Shown here: piece after piece, positions 20,982 to 32,103 of the stretch
Position numbering within the stretch: position 1 is the first letter of the stretch
How the letters are laid out: the number at the start of each line of letters is the position of its first letter
DNA from: Isoetes taiwanensis
Lineage: Eukaryota > Streptophyta > Lycopodiopsida > Isoetales > Isoetaceae
Direction: 5' to 3'
DNA length: 64,000 nucleotides
Assembly: GCA_021234155.1 (NCBI GenBank)
Contig: JAJEKV010000422.1
Span: 124,001 to 188,000, forward strand
Notes under the pieces: generated by a model
The model's input: only the letters and a program-made list of their open reading frames with translations
Database searches by the model: none
Told to the model about the DNA's origin: nothing
Translations under genes and position numbers: made by a program

Positions 20982-23900
20982 ATGTGGATGGTGTGCTACA
21001 TAAAGCAGCAGAGGAGGCTGAACAAAATGGAAGCTCCTATCAGGTGGCTAAGTAATATTGAAGATGAAAGCCATATTCCCAGGACCGAGCTTGAACATCA
21101 TTTCATACTCCTCAATATTGAAATGATTCGCTCGATGGCCATTAAGAAGTTACTGAATAGATATGAGATATGGAGATTTAATGGCCTCAAACCTTTCTTC
21201 CAATCCCTTTATCACAAATGGCAACAAAAAAGGAAGGCTCGGGTTCTGATGATGCAGAACTGGATGAAATGCTGATGCTCTGCTGTTGCTGACCTTACCA
21301 TACAGGATCTTATGGAAGCTAATCCATAGGTACAGACCTGATAGATCGAATTTTATTTGTTGCGCTAGTTCTTGTGGACTCTGGAAGTTAGCTTTAGTTG
21401 AACCTTCTTCTAAATTATTATGTTGCCTTTATGGCTACTTTTCTTCCTTATCACTTGATAAAGGAAGGGCTATTTTTGGGATGATGAGACTTCCTCATAT
21501 GGAAACTTTTTGTATTCCATATAATATGAATACAAAACAAACCTTGCCTTCAAAAAAAGGGCCAGGGGAGATGTGGATTTGCTCTTCATTGTCCCAACTC
21601 AAAGCAAGGTTAGTTTCCATTTGCCAAGTACTTGCACTGTGGTTTTTGGTGAGATTCTTCTTACCAAATCCATTTGTGCTTCTGGCTACATTCAACATGC
21701 TTAATACATTCAAATGATCTTATAGTAATCTTAGTTAGAGAAGCATAGCATGTATTTGTTTGGAACAACTACATAGAGCATCATAGAAACTAGACATTGT
21801 CTTAAGGATGTTAGATATATGGATGTGGCCAGTTCAAAAATTTGGAAAAAAATTAATTGCATGATTTTGCCATTTAAGTTACAACCTCTTGATGTAACGA
21901 TTCGAAAAAAGAAATAGGCCCAACTACATTTAACAAATTATCCAAGGTGAGTAACGGCCAATATTTTATGCCCTGTCAAATATATAGGGAGGTTAAAAAT
22001 TACCTTGCTTCTGACACGATGGCAAGGATTACATGTGTCCGTTTTTCTGAGTGGCTATGCAAAGATATGTGATCTCCAACTACCTCACTTCATGTCTCAG
22101 AGGCCATTTCCACCATGGTGGACAATAATAAGAAAGAAGTTGCATCCTATCTTCAGTAGTTGCAGATTAGGCAGGACTCCATATATATCCTGTTATGACC
22201 GGCTGAAATGTTTTATGAGGTTTAGAAGTGCAGGTCAATCTTTGAGCTTTTTTTTTTTTTGAAGAACTGTGTCATCAATATATTAAAAGAATGGTAATGT
22301 TACAAAGCAAGTGAGGAGGAAGGAGAACTGCCCCAAAGAGACAGCGATACCTCGACACTCCACAACAAACTAACAGAAAAACTGCAACTCTACTGCTGTA
22401 CAAACTGACCATCACCATCTACAACACCCAAGAAGTCCCGCCAAATGGCAAACTTCCGCTCTACTACTCCCGAGAACACTAGAAAGCTTTGAAATAGCTT
22501 GTACGAAGTCGGGGAATCGAGGAGAGAGGCCGCAGTGCTTGAATCCCCCGAAGATCCACAACCGCCGCCCGCTTCCAAATCAACCACACCAACCAAGCCA
22601 CATGACGGATGCAAGGCTTTGCCGCAAGAGCGACCAAGCACCGGGATACACATGAAGCGAAGAGCTGGCGGCTAGTCAATCTCACACGAAACAAAGCCCT
22701 AACCCAATCCTAGGCAGCCTGCAAGTGAGGGCATAAAACCAAACAATGCTCCACAGTCTCACGATGAAGGCCACAACAAGGGCAGAGAGGGCTCACAACC
22801 GGCCTAAACCGACTCACAAGGGCATTCACCACGATACGGCCGGTGCACCACCGCCACTGAAGCACCCTAACCCCGGTGGGGAAGTGAGCTCCATGTCCAC
22901 TTCCAAACCGCGCCATCGAGAACACGGAAGCCGCAGAGACCACTTGCACGAAGGGGGTGTGTCATGAATAGCCAGACACCGGTAAGAAGACCGCACAAAG
23001 CAAGAAGACACAACATCCGGATGAACCTTCCAAACTTGCACCAACACATCATCCTGAGGGACTATAGGTATGTGTAGCGGAATACTCCCCGCCACGTGCT
23101 CCCAGATAGCCCGGTCACTGCCCCTCAGGCGAAAGCGAGCTCGAAAGAACTCCCACGAAGCTAGCTGACCACCCCAATACCAATCCTCTAAGGTGAGCAC
23201 AACAGCTCGCCTCCAACGGGCCTGCGTCCGAGCATGCACAGTGGCAGCCAAGGGCAAGTGCGCAGGGGGTAGAGGAACCCACAAGAAAGGAGAAGAGTGG
23301 TGATAAACTGAGGCATAATCTAGCTGAAAGAGCACACGCACATGATCCCAAGCCCGCAACACTCCTGTGAGAAAAGGGGATGCATGTGGGAAAGGCCGGA
23401 AAGGGGATGCAGGTCAATCTTTGAGCTTTTTGGGCCCCTGTGGTGCCGATTTGTCATGAGGCTCACCGGCATCATGTGGAAAAACTAGTTGCATGTTCTA
23501 TTATTTGTTACTTCATTAGCTTCTTCTTGGATCTGAAGCACATGGGATCTTGGTTATCTGAGCATCTACCCAAATTAGGGCTTCCTGCATATCAATCTTT
23601 CAAGCTTTTGGCCAAAGTTCAACACTATTTTTTCCTGATGTTTGAATATCCCGAACTGGTGACTCAACTCATAGAATGAGGTGTTGATCCTCTCTGGAAA
23701 TATTTCTTGTCGTATCAACAATATGTTCCTGGCTCTTTCCCAGGTAAGCTAGATGCTTTACATGCCTCATTCTCGATTGCTATTGAAGAGATTCCTTCAA
23801 AATTTCAGGATTGTGAGTTCATTTCTGTCGTTGCTAATGGGATTGGGCTTTACTTGCAATACGCCATAACCAATGGCATTACGAAGATTTGTGCAACATG

Positions 23901-24480
23901 GCCCACTTCATCGTGATCTGCCTCATGAATTGTTGTTCAGAGTGGACCCATGTTCTTTCCTTTCAAGCTACGATTGTTAAATGGTCCAGAGCTGGCTCCC
24001 ATGTTCCCGGAGGCCCCTCTCTTTGCTCAATATCGTAGGTCTTACAAACAGGTTCCTCCATGCAAGCTCCTACTCCTAGCTTTGCTCCTTCTTTAATGGG
24101 TGTCTCTCATCCCCCCTGTGACTTTCTCTATGTCTATTCCAATCGCAGGTCCCATGCCTCAGTTGCTGGATCAACAGAGGCAAAGGCTAGATGAGATTCA
24201 GAGATCACAAGGGCAAGTTGAAGAGGCTTATGGGCAGCATATGGACATTGATTGTCATGGTGCCCATTCTCCACCCAAACATCCACATGCTCTTCGTCAA
24301 CCTCGAAGGTCAGCTAAGGGTTCCAACACCTTTACATCTCAGCTCTCCTCAGCACTGGCTCTACGTGATTCTGCCCCTCCTATTGCATATGGTCACTTTG
24401 CTCCACTTCAATGGGCTGATTTAGTGGAAGATAATATTGCCTTGCCGTAGTCCTATGATACAACTTCAAACTCTCATGAG
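20982..24480 (+). other. Unresolved decayed coding-like sequence, probably LINE-derived
   Basis: Short plus-strand frames at 20982-21275, 21286-21717, 23440-23679, 23707-23916 and 24100-24450 run in one direction with codon-like composition, but I recognise no domain. The last (116 codons) contains a Gln/Glu-rich helix and a His/Pro-rich tail. They lead to a LINE-like poly(A) end at 24689, which suggests they are parts of one degraded element. The continuity is broken by the LINE inserted at 22252-23407. Confidence 0.4.
22252..23407 (-). mobile_element. 5'-truncated LINE (L1 type) with 23-bp target duplication
   Basis: The poly(A) appears as a T run at about 22249-22260, so the element reads on the minus strand. 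The 23-bp direct repeat starting TGCAGGTCAATCTTTGAGCT is at 22229-22251 and 23408-23430. Coding remains (23362-22826 and 22949-22710, different frames) end in a zf-RVT motif (WCTGRIVVNALVSR, then CPCCGLHRETVEHCLVLCP). Only the last 1.1 kb is present, which is typical of target-primed reverse transcription that stopped early. Confidence 0.9.
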
Positions 24481-24644
24481 ATCCAATAGTCGCATTTGAT
24501 TTTACCCCGATACAAGTCCAATATGGTTAGTCCCTTAAGCGGAGCCGTACCTCCTTTTCCTTATCTAATATGGAGTAAGTACACAGTGCCTCGGGCTCGT
24601 GTTCTAGTGCAACCTCTTATGCTTACACAGCTAGATTTTGTACT

Positions 24645-24689
24645 TATTCTTGTTGATTAATAAACATTTTGTTCGTCCTTCAAAAAAAA
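24645..24689 (+). other. LINE-type 3' end with poly(A)
   Basis: TTGATTAATAAACATTTTGTTCG is followed by eight A's (24682-24689), the usual 3' end of plant L1 elements on the plus strand. It probably terminates the decayed element at 20982-24480. Confidence 0.55.
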
Positions 24690-24885
24690 CATGCCATTGT
24701 CCATAGAAAACAAAATAAAGATTGTGTATTGGAAGTTGATATTTCAAAGCTATTGGAATTCATGTATACAAATAGATGTCATCCATTTCCAATAATTCCA
24801 ACATGGCCATTGGAGAATAAGACGAAAATATATATGAAAGTATTAGAATGAACAAAAACATTAGAATTCAAAAAATAATGACAAT

Positions 24886-25401
24886 ATGAAAACCATGAGC
24901 AAATACAATATGTACCAAGCCTTAAATTTGAAGTGTTCGGTACCATTCTTGGGGGTCCTGGCCATGCAGAGAATGGCCAAATTTTTTTTGACATTCTTAA
25001 GAATGGCAAGGGAAAAAATATACCTACTAGGCATTGGACAATCTTATGGCATTGGACAATCTTATGCCTTTGTAGTGAGATTAATGGTGCAGCATGGCCG
25101 TAAAAATATGAGGGCATTGTGGGATGCTTATAGACGGAATGATTTCAACTTTGATGTTTATGACGAGGTGATGAAACTATGGCAAGCACTTCTTGTTCTT
25201 CCAGCAAGCACAGTGGAATGTGAGCGTGGTTTTCGACGACAAAACGTGATAAAAGATGATTTACGAGAAAGTTTGAAGCTGGCCACTCTTGAGACCTTAA
25301 TGTTTTTATCACTATCTGCGCCTGATGTGGGAGATGCAAATTATGATCTGATTTTTGCTACTTGGATGCAAGACAAGCAACGCCGCATGGTGCCATTGTG
25401 A
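24886..25401 (+). pseudogene. hAT transposase, C-terminal dimerisation domain
   Basis: The 171-codon frame ends with a recognisable hAT family C-terminus: LWQALLVLPASTVECERGF, then NVIKDDLRESLKLATLETLM. This corresponds to the conserved L-P-S/T-x-x-x-E-R-x-F motif and the R-x-x-L...L-x-x-L helix. The region upstream of about residue 65 is not hAT-like, and the frame includes an exact short duplication (CATTGGACAATCTTATGG at about 25032-25067). The catalytic DDE core is absent, so this is a fragment only. Confidence 0.75.
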
Positions 25402-25734
25402 AACATATGAATGAGTTATTTTGGATCCTTTTATAGTTATCAAGACTTGCTGGTTGCTGCTATTATGTTGTGAAACATATTATAATACTACTGCTGCTAA
25501 GGTTATTTTGTATCATTTTCATAGTTATAAGAGTTAAAAAGTTTAAGTTTCGAATGTCTTTTAATGTTTTTCTTTCTTATTTTCATGGTTTAAGCTTTGA
25601 ATGTCTCTCTTAAATCTGGACATGCAAAAGAATGGCAGACCAAAAATTCGCCCTTCAAATTGAATGGCAAGGTGCAAACTTGCCCTTCAAAAAAAAACTA
25701 GGGGTGCCATTCAAATTTAAGGCTTGATATGTAC
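24911..25734. mobile_element. Inverted-arm element containing the hAT fragment
   Basis: TGTACCAAGCCTTAAATTTG at 24911-24930 is matched in reverse by 25710-25734 (imperfect, with a two-base gap). Both arms continue with related, less regular GAATGGCA-containing words. This suggests an internally deleted hAT derivative of about 0.8 kb. I could not define a target duplication. Confidence 0.5.
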
Positions 25735-25737
25735 CCT

Positions 25738-25800
25738 CCAAGATTCGAACCTGGACCATACCATTGGGTGTGACATACCTGATGGTCCATGTTAATGTTG
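25738..25800 (-). repeat. tRNA-related (SINE-like) fragment, weak
   Basis: The minus strand contains CCAGGTTCGAATCTTGG, a T-arm with its loop and a perfect B-box core. The rest does not fold as a tRNA, so it is probably SINE- or tRNA-derived repeat sequence. Confidence 0.35.
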
Positions 25801-27340
25801 CAATAAAGCACCTAGCCTGTAGAAGAAAACACAACAGAAAGAGAAAATGGTTTTCAAAGTCCAATATTATTCAAGTAGCAATATTGTCCAAGGGGATTAA
25901 ACACATCGCACATAGCACAAAGCTTTATGTGGTGTTCGTGCCATCACCTCACCAACACCACGTATAATCACAATAAACAAAGATATAATGATGGTGTCGT
26001 CATCACCTCGCACCATCATGTAGCAATATGCAATGGTGACCACAATCTACACAAAAATAAAACACAATAATAGCAAAGGCAAGCCTAATGAAGGTGCATA
26101 CATTTATTCAATTGCACCATAACATCTCATACCGCCTCTGATGTCGGGTCAAGAGTTCTCTTACCTTGCTAATAGCAGCCCTCGTGATGATGGCTTGACT
26201 GGTAGTGGATCTTCGAAGACCGTGTTCCATAATCGTAAACTAGAGATCGTCACATGCATTTAAATTTCCAAGTGTTTTTACAAGATGGAACACAAATGCA
26301 AAAAGCTACTACAAAGCTCATCAATATTCAAGAACTCATTAGCCTCAATTGAACGGATATTTGACTCATGAATAATAGGAAAGGAGAGATCTTGTTTCAC
26401 ATTTAACGGGTGCAGATCTCAATTACTGAGATGAAACCACTCAATACACCACTAGAAGGGGAAGCAGAGGAGGGGACAAAGACCTAGCAATCTTCTCCTA
26501 GTTCTCATGCGCCTCTTGGTTAGACAATACAGGTGAAATAATAACCTCTCGCACGAAGCTAGGAAAATCATCTGCAAAAATTAGGCATCACAAATACAAA
26601 AACTACAAAGGGGAAAATCCATGGGCAATCATATACTAGGTAATGGCATTGACATCTTGGCAAAAAACAAATAAAAACCTAAAAACAAAGAACAAAGAAG
26701 GATCTCCAAGCTGCAACCACGACCTCCAAGAACAAAAAGTACTGCGAAAGATTGAATGGCAAGATTCTTACCTCAATATTTATACTGCAGATTAAGACCG
26801 GAGATAGCAGGGAACATGAACATCCTCTAAACAAGGTCAAACCGCCATCATAGCCTGCATTTCCTCATCATGTATACAACACAAATCTTTAACTAGATAA
26901 TCTGGATGTAACAGAATCTGCCAAGATTTGAGCAATTTCGGCCAAGAATTCCATCAAATTGACATGCAAGACCAAGTGCCAATGTTTGACCAAACCATCT
27001 AGAAGCAAATCCAGCAAAAAAGATTTCGGATAAGGTAGTTCTGGAAAGAGCAAACACAGGCGACCAAAAGGGAGTGTCTCCAAACGTTCCAAAATAGACC
27101 ACTCAAATTTCCAAAAATAAAATCCCCATAGAGGTAAAGTACTAAGTATTTGCCATGCTTGCTTCCCATAATCATTGCCTCGATGCCAAATCAAATGTCA
27201 CAAGAGGTAAATTTAGAATATCTAGCGTATAAAAATACCCCAAACCTTAATATCTCATAACATAAGATTGTGGAAAAAAGTTCCCATAATAGCAACCCTC
27301 AATAACTATACGCTTCCAACCTAAGGATATTTAGCCCCCC
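25801..27340. other. No gene recognised
   Basis: The 101-codon minus-strand frame at 26889-27194 overlaps a second open frame and resembles nothing I know. The remainder has only short frames. CACCATCA-type words recur around 25940-26040. Confidence 0.5.
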
Positions 27341-27377
27341 GCCATAAAACATTCAAGATGCATCAATGCTTATGGAA

Positions 27378-28242
27378 CGTAAACCGCCGTTTGATGGAAA
27401 TTCCTCGAATATTCCATATTTTTTCTTTTAGGTAACTTAGGGTTTACGGGCTTACGGGTGGCAGCTTATAAGCGCCGCCATTAACTTCCCCGCAGCGGCG
27501 GCCGGCCATTTTGTGCGAGGCGCCATTCCTTTGCGGCGGCGCCATAGCTTTCTTTGCTCGAGCTTTCTTTCTTTGCAAAGCTTTCTTTCTTTCTTGGCCT
27601 TGAGCTTTCTTTGTTGGGCGGCGCCGAGAGATTTCTGCGGCCTTGAGCTTTCTTTGCTTCCTTTGCGGGGCTTTCTTTGCGAGCTTCTTTGCAACAAAGA
27701 CCGCCCCGACTTCCTTTGTGCACAAACATGAAATGTATGATTTCTTTGTTAGGGGAAGATCTTGTTTCTTTGATTCTTCAAGCGGTGGCCCGACCTAACA
27801 AAGCGGGGAATGGCTGAGGGAATGCACAAACAGGGAATGTTCTGCACAAACAGGGAATGGGCTTGAAGATTCACATGTTCCGCATGGAGTTCATTCAACA
27901 GAAGATTCACGATCGAAGTTAATCCATCAGTGGGAGCTATGATTTTTCAGCAAGGGGGTAATCGTAAGTCCAGCGCTGTCAAGAAAACCTTGCATGTGCG
28001 TGTGAATGTAAGCTTGAAAATCTTGCTTGAAGAATGTAAGTTACAGCCGCTTGAAGAATGTAAGAATGTAAGCTTGAATCTTTCTTGAATGTAAGAAATG
28101 TAAGCTTGAATCTTGCTTGAAGAATGTAGGAAATGGCTTACAAACTCCCCTCTGTTTTCGCTTGCAAAATCCCCCTCTGTTTTGCTTGCAAGAATCATTG
28201 CCGGAAAACAAGACCGGAATTTCCATCAAACGGCGGTTTACG
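27378..28242. mobile_element. Element bounded by a perfect 27-bp inverted repeat
   Basis: 27378-27404 (CGTAAACCGCCGTTTGATGG...) is the exact reverse complement of 28216-28242. The block, with up to 43 further bases on the right, interrupts a sequence whose uninterrupted relative is at about 28405-28455 (CAATGCTTATGGAAC...GTAACTTTAATATGGATG). ACGTAA occurs at both insertion junctions (27377-27382 and 28291-28296) and may be a target duplication. Inside are CTTTCTTTGC low-complexity runs (27540-27700) and a GAATGTAAGCTTGAATCTTG tandem array (28000-28130). No transposase was seen. Confidence 0.6.
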
Positions 28243-28285
28243 CTTGGTAGCCGGCCGGATTTCGGGGTTTCCGGCCGGTTACCTA

Positions 28286-28345
28286 GCACGTAACTAACTT
28301 TAATATAGATGTTTCGCCATGAGGTCCTAAATACACTTGGACTTC
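28286..28345 (-). pseudogene. 3'-end remnant of an aegerolysin-like copy
   Basis: The sequence matches the 3' end of the copy at 28414-28841 (around 28420-28470). It is separated from its continuation at about 27345-27377 by the inverted-repeat element. Only tens of bases remain, so it is non-functional. Confidence 0.5.
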
Positions 28346-28413
28346 ATAGCAATTATTAAAGCAATTATTAAACAAAAGAGTAGTATCATAAAGCATTTAA
28401 CTTGTAACAATGC

Positions 28414-28841
28414 TTATGGAACATATGTAACTTTAATATGGATGTCGCCAAGAGGTCCATTGGTAGTCCATCTAGACACATCAACGCTTACCTTGTCACT
28501 AAGAAGCTTCCTGTTAAAGCTGTTAGCTCTACTATAGGGGCAATCAAAATAGATTTCAACAAGTCTCTCATCCCTATACCAAAGCTCTATTTTGCCTTCT
28601 GTCACAGCGGTGGCAAATCACGACCACTTATGGCTTCAGTGCCATTGATTGTGGTCACATCGATTCCCTTGTTAGGGTATTCATACCACTTTCCATAATG
28701 GACCATAGCATTAGTGACTCTGAGAGACCCAGGGCCAATATAACTCAAATGAAAAGCAACCCAATCACCATACCCCATAGGTCTAGCAAAGCAAATGTAG
28801 AAGACTAGGGATCGAGACCAATACCAAAATCTTACGATCAC
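28414..28841 (-). pseudogene. Aegerolysin-like gene, last exon, frameshifted
   Basis: Two minus-strand frames (28841-28602, then 28605-28414) together show the aegerolysin pattern. A WVAFHL-type strand near the start is followed by the HYGKWYE strand, a TEG motif leading into the strand with FDCPY, and a terminal GPLGDI segment. Aegerolysins are small beta-sandwich proteins that bind membrane sphingolipids. In several organisms they work with MACPF partners as pore formers. The frames meet at about 28602-28610, so a small frameshift disables the copy. An intron acceptor (TTTGCTAG) precedes the likely exon start near 28810, and the second partial copy conserves an acceptor there too. Family assignment rests on motif order, not on a search. 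Confidence 0.62.
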
Positions 28842-29282
28842 AAATATAATATCCCACTAACAAGGAAGCATGAGCTTTTAAGCCTAAGGGTACCTTCGCA
28901 CTCGCCGTTAAGTTAGGATTCCGTTAAGATTTTAACTGAATTTGCCTTCACACCACTAGTTAGGTTAGTTTTGCATTAATCTTTTTATTTAGCATTCCGT
29001 TAAGTTTTTTAATCTAAAAGTATTAACTTAAATTGGATTCACACCAGTTTCCATTAAGTTAGTAAATTAAACCCAAAGTTAACCCAAAATTAAAATTACA
29101 CTGAAAATTAAAGTGACCTTCGAAGGTCACTTTATTTTAACGGACGGAATTGTTGGCTTTCGTCGAAATGGCGAACAGACGAAACAGAGGTCTGCGCTCG
29201 GAACAGAGGGCGACCTCAAAATGCTGGAGTTCCCAGAGATCGAGGGTGTGTCGAGGCGGTCGCAGGTCTGGTTCTTTAGAGC

Positions 29283-29558
29283 ATGTTAGCTTTGTCAAAA
29301 CATATTGCTATAGAAGACTGTGAGAAGCAGCATATCAAGCTTGGGGATCTCACATATATGCCTCCATGTTTTCTCTGCATCTGGTACTGCTTTTCTGGTT
29401 ATGACATTCTTGAATATCTCAATAAAAATTTTGTTTGCAAAGAACAGAGAGGTGATTGTGCGCTTCCTGAAGGGGAACTTGATTGGATGCCAGCTTTCAC
29501 AGAGATCGCATATCTATTGGGAGAATTGAGTAGTTTGCATATTATTGCTGGTAACTGA
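29283..29558 (+). pseudogene. Unknown ORF fragment inside the Pack-type element
   Basis: A 91-codon frame (start MLALSKHIAIEDCEKQH, end LLGELSSLHIIAGN) lies next to a GC-richer leader beginning about 29170. I do not recognise it. Frame-broken coding-like sequence continues to about 30064, including a stretch with CLEWIDP before a stop. It may be a third captured gene piece. Confidence 0.35.
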
Positions 29559-30115
29559 GACGTTTTGCACAGGGTCAGAGCAGGGATCTGGCTTCTAAAT
29601 CTCAAAGTCTCACCTTTAGAGCATCCCCCTTTTCCTTCTTTCCATGCCTGAAGTGCCAGAGCTGAAGCCCAATATAGATTTATAAGGGCTCTTGGCATAG
29701 CAAAATTTTGAAACTATGGGGCAATGCAGACACTCCAGCAACCAGAAGTCCTTGAGGATTTGGAAATTCCAGGACACATCTTAAGTCTCAATATCAAATC
29801 CCCATCCTGCCTGCTTTTGGAGCTTTAAATTTCTCAGGATCTTCAAAAGGAGATCATTTTTCTCAGATTTCACAGGAAGGACAGTGTCATTGCAAATAAA
29901 ATAGCAACTCAAGAATATTGTGTGGATAATAATGGTAGTATAAAAGCCAATCCTATCATGGGGACTGTGTCAAAGCACAGAGATGCAACAGAGAGTTCAA
30001 GGGCAGATGATGATCATAGAGATGCAACAGTTCAAGAGATATGCCTGGAGTGGATCGATCCTTAAAACTCACTTTTTGGTTGTTATTTGGTGATTTCTAG
30101 TTTGGGTTTGACATA

Positions 30116-31056
30116 ATGGCTGCAGAAAACGGTGACCCAGATTCCTATATTGGAAGTCTTATTAGTCTCACTTCGAAGAGTGATATTCGATACGAGCGAA
30201 TTCTATATACAGTGGATGCACATAATTCTACCATAGCTTTGAAAGATGGTAATGAGATACATCAATACATGTTCAATGATGGTTGATGTGATTTGGATAT
30301 TTATTAGCTGTAAATACTTATTTTACCTTGTATAATTCACGAGAAAAATATGTTTTCACTGACAATTTATGCGAGGTTCTAAGGATTTTGTGCTTTAATC
30401 CAATACATATCCTGTCCAGCTTGATCCTTGTAGATATCCAGTCTGTATTAATGCCCACGTCTTATGTATCTTCTATGCCAGGTCATTCTTCAGATGGAGG
30501 CACGTTACAACCACAAGCTTTTCCTTCTTTTTATTCACCTGTTCCGGGTTATGCTACTTGGCCTCATCTTTATCCATCTCCAAGCAACATACAACCATTT
30601 GGGGTGCCAATGTACTGGCAGGGATTTTACAGACCTCCAAGCAATGTGCATCCACAGTATCCACAGCCGTTATCAATGTTACCTGGATCTTTACAAGTCC
30701 AGCATTCCCAGGCAATGGCTGAAGGCATTTCATATGTGAAAGAAAATATGCAGTCAGTATCTATACAAAACATTTCTGCAACTTTGCAGCCAGCATCATC
30801 TTCTGCAGCCGTCGCAACTGCATCAGCAAAGTTCTCAGATTTGAAGTCTGCTTCAAGAGAAACCCCCTCAATTGATGCCTCAATTTCAGAAAATTTGGCA
30901 GCCAAGGGCATGTACAAAGCAGTTCTAGAACAAACTTCACAGCCTGAATTACATTCAAAAAGTGACTTCAGACCTGGTGTAGAACGTAATTCACAAAGTG
31001 GATCACAGTTGCAGACTGTGGAAGCAACTTCAAAAAACAGATTCTGCTCAATCTAA
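30116..31056 (+). pseudogene. LSM14/DCP5-like (decapping factor) gene fragment
   Basis: The first exon, about 30116-30248, starts [20 protein letters not shown] and continues to [20 protein letters not shown], the N-terminal LSm domain of the Scd6/LSM14/DCP5 family. It ends at a plausible donor (GATG/GTAATG). The next exon begins after TTGTAG at 30434 with DIQSVLMPTSYVSSMPGHSS. It continues in one frame to a stop at 31056 through the Pro/Gln/Tyr-rich middle region (YWQGFY, PPSNVHPQYPQP). The rest of the LSm fold and the FDF/RGG C-terminal regions are missing. Family members bind decapping machinery in cytoplasmic P-bodies. Here it is a captured, truncated copy. Confidence 0.75.
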
Positions 31057-31109
31057 CAGAAACAATGCATTGAATGTTTACTATGCTTTCATGTCCACTG
31101 AAGCATTTG

Positions 31110-32103
31110 CTTCTTGAGATTTGATAATATTTGCAAGCTAAACTTTGGAGTAGACCCTGGGTGTTTGGATCCGTCTTTTCCAAGCGTCAAATTTGCAGAG
31201 GCATTTGATGCTGCTACTGCCTTTTAAGTGGCAAAAGGTTTGTTTCTCCACATCCTCTGTTATGGAAACCAAAAAGAATGTTTAGCATAGGCTCTGAAGG
31301 AGAGTTGAAGAAGGCCATCAAAGTGGTAGATGAATTTGCATCTTCTGTCATCACAAAGAGAAGGGAAAAATTGGCAGGCAGTAAAGGGGGCAATAAATTT
31401 ACAGGAGAAAACCATGACTTATTGTCCAGATTTATGGCTTTGGAGGATACCTCTGACAAGTTCTTGAGAGATATAATCATCAGCTTTATTCTTGCTGGAA
31501 GAGATACAAGCTCTGTCAGCTTGGCTTGGTTCTTTTGGCACCTATCTTTTAATCCCTCAGTGGAAGAGAGGATTTACAAAGAGATAAGCGAGATTGTAAG
31601 CCACAGGGATTCCAAATCTTGGCCATTCTCAAAAGGGCAATTTAGCTTTGAAGAATTGAAGGAAATACATTATATGAATCAATGAGATTATATCCTGTTG
31701 TTCCAAATGACACCAAGGTTGCCTTGCAAGATGATATTTGGGAAGATGGAACCGTAATTAGGAAGGCTATGAGAGTGATTTATAGTCCATATTCAATGGG
31801 AAGATCTAAGAAAATATGGGGAGAGGATTGCTTGGAATATAAGCCAGAGAGATGGATCAGAGATGGACAATTTGTGCCAGCAGATTTTTTCAAATATCTA
31901 GTGTTCCAAGCAGGTCCAAGAATTTGTTTAGGGAAGGAGATGGCCGCTATACAGATGAAGTATGTTGCAACAGCATGTATATTAAGTTATCAGTGGTAGA
32001 GGGCGTTAAACCACAATGTCTTGTGCGGGTTACCATGAGTATGAAAGATGGATTGCCAGTGAATATCCAAAGGAGGCATAAAATATCCAAAGGAGGCTGC
32101 TAG
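31110..32103 (+). pseudogene. CYP94-like cytochrome P450, C-terminal two-thirds, frameshifted
   Basis: Starting abruptly near 31110 it reads [20 protein letters not shown], a CYP94 signature. It then shows KRMFSIGSEGELKKAIKVVD and the I-helix AGRDTSS, and after a frameshift at about 31682 RLYPVVP, PERW and the haem-binding FQAGPRICLG. Another frameshift at about 31985 leads to the natural C-terminus (VTMSMKDGLPV). A stop or shift also occurs near 31225. CYP94 enzymes are ER-bound omega-hydroxylases of fatty acids or jasmonoyl-isoleucine. The N-terminal membrane anchor is absent, and at least three lesions make this non-functional. The boundary with the LSM14-like piece lies between 31056 and 31110. 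Confidence 0.82.

Noticed and set aside
27444-27731. Lys/Arg/Ala-rich frames on the minus strand
   Set aside because: Low-complexity CTTTCTTTGC repeats read open in several frames; no codon preference or domain.
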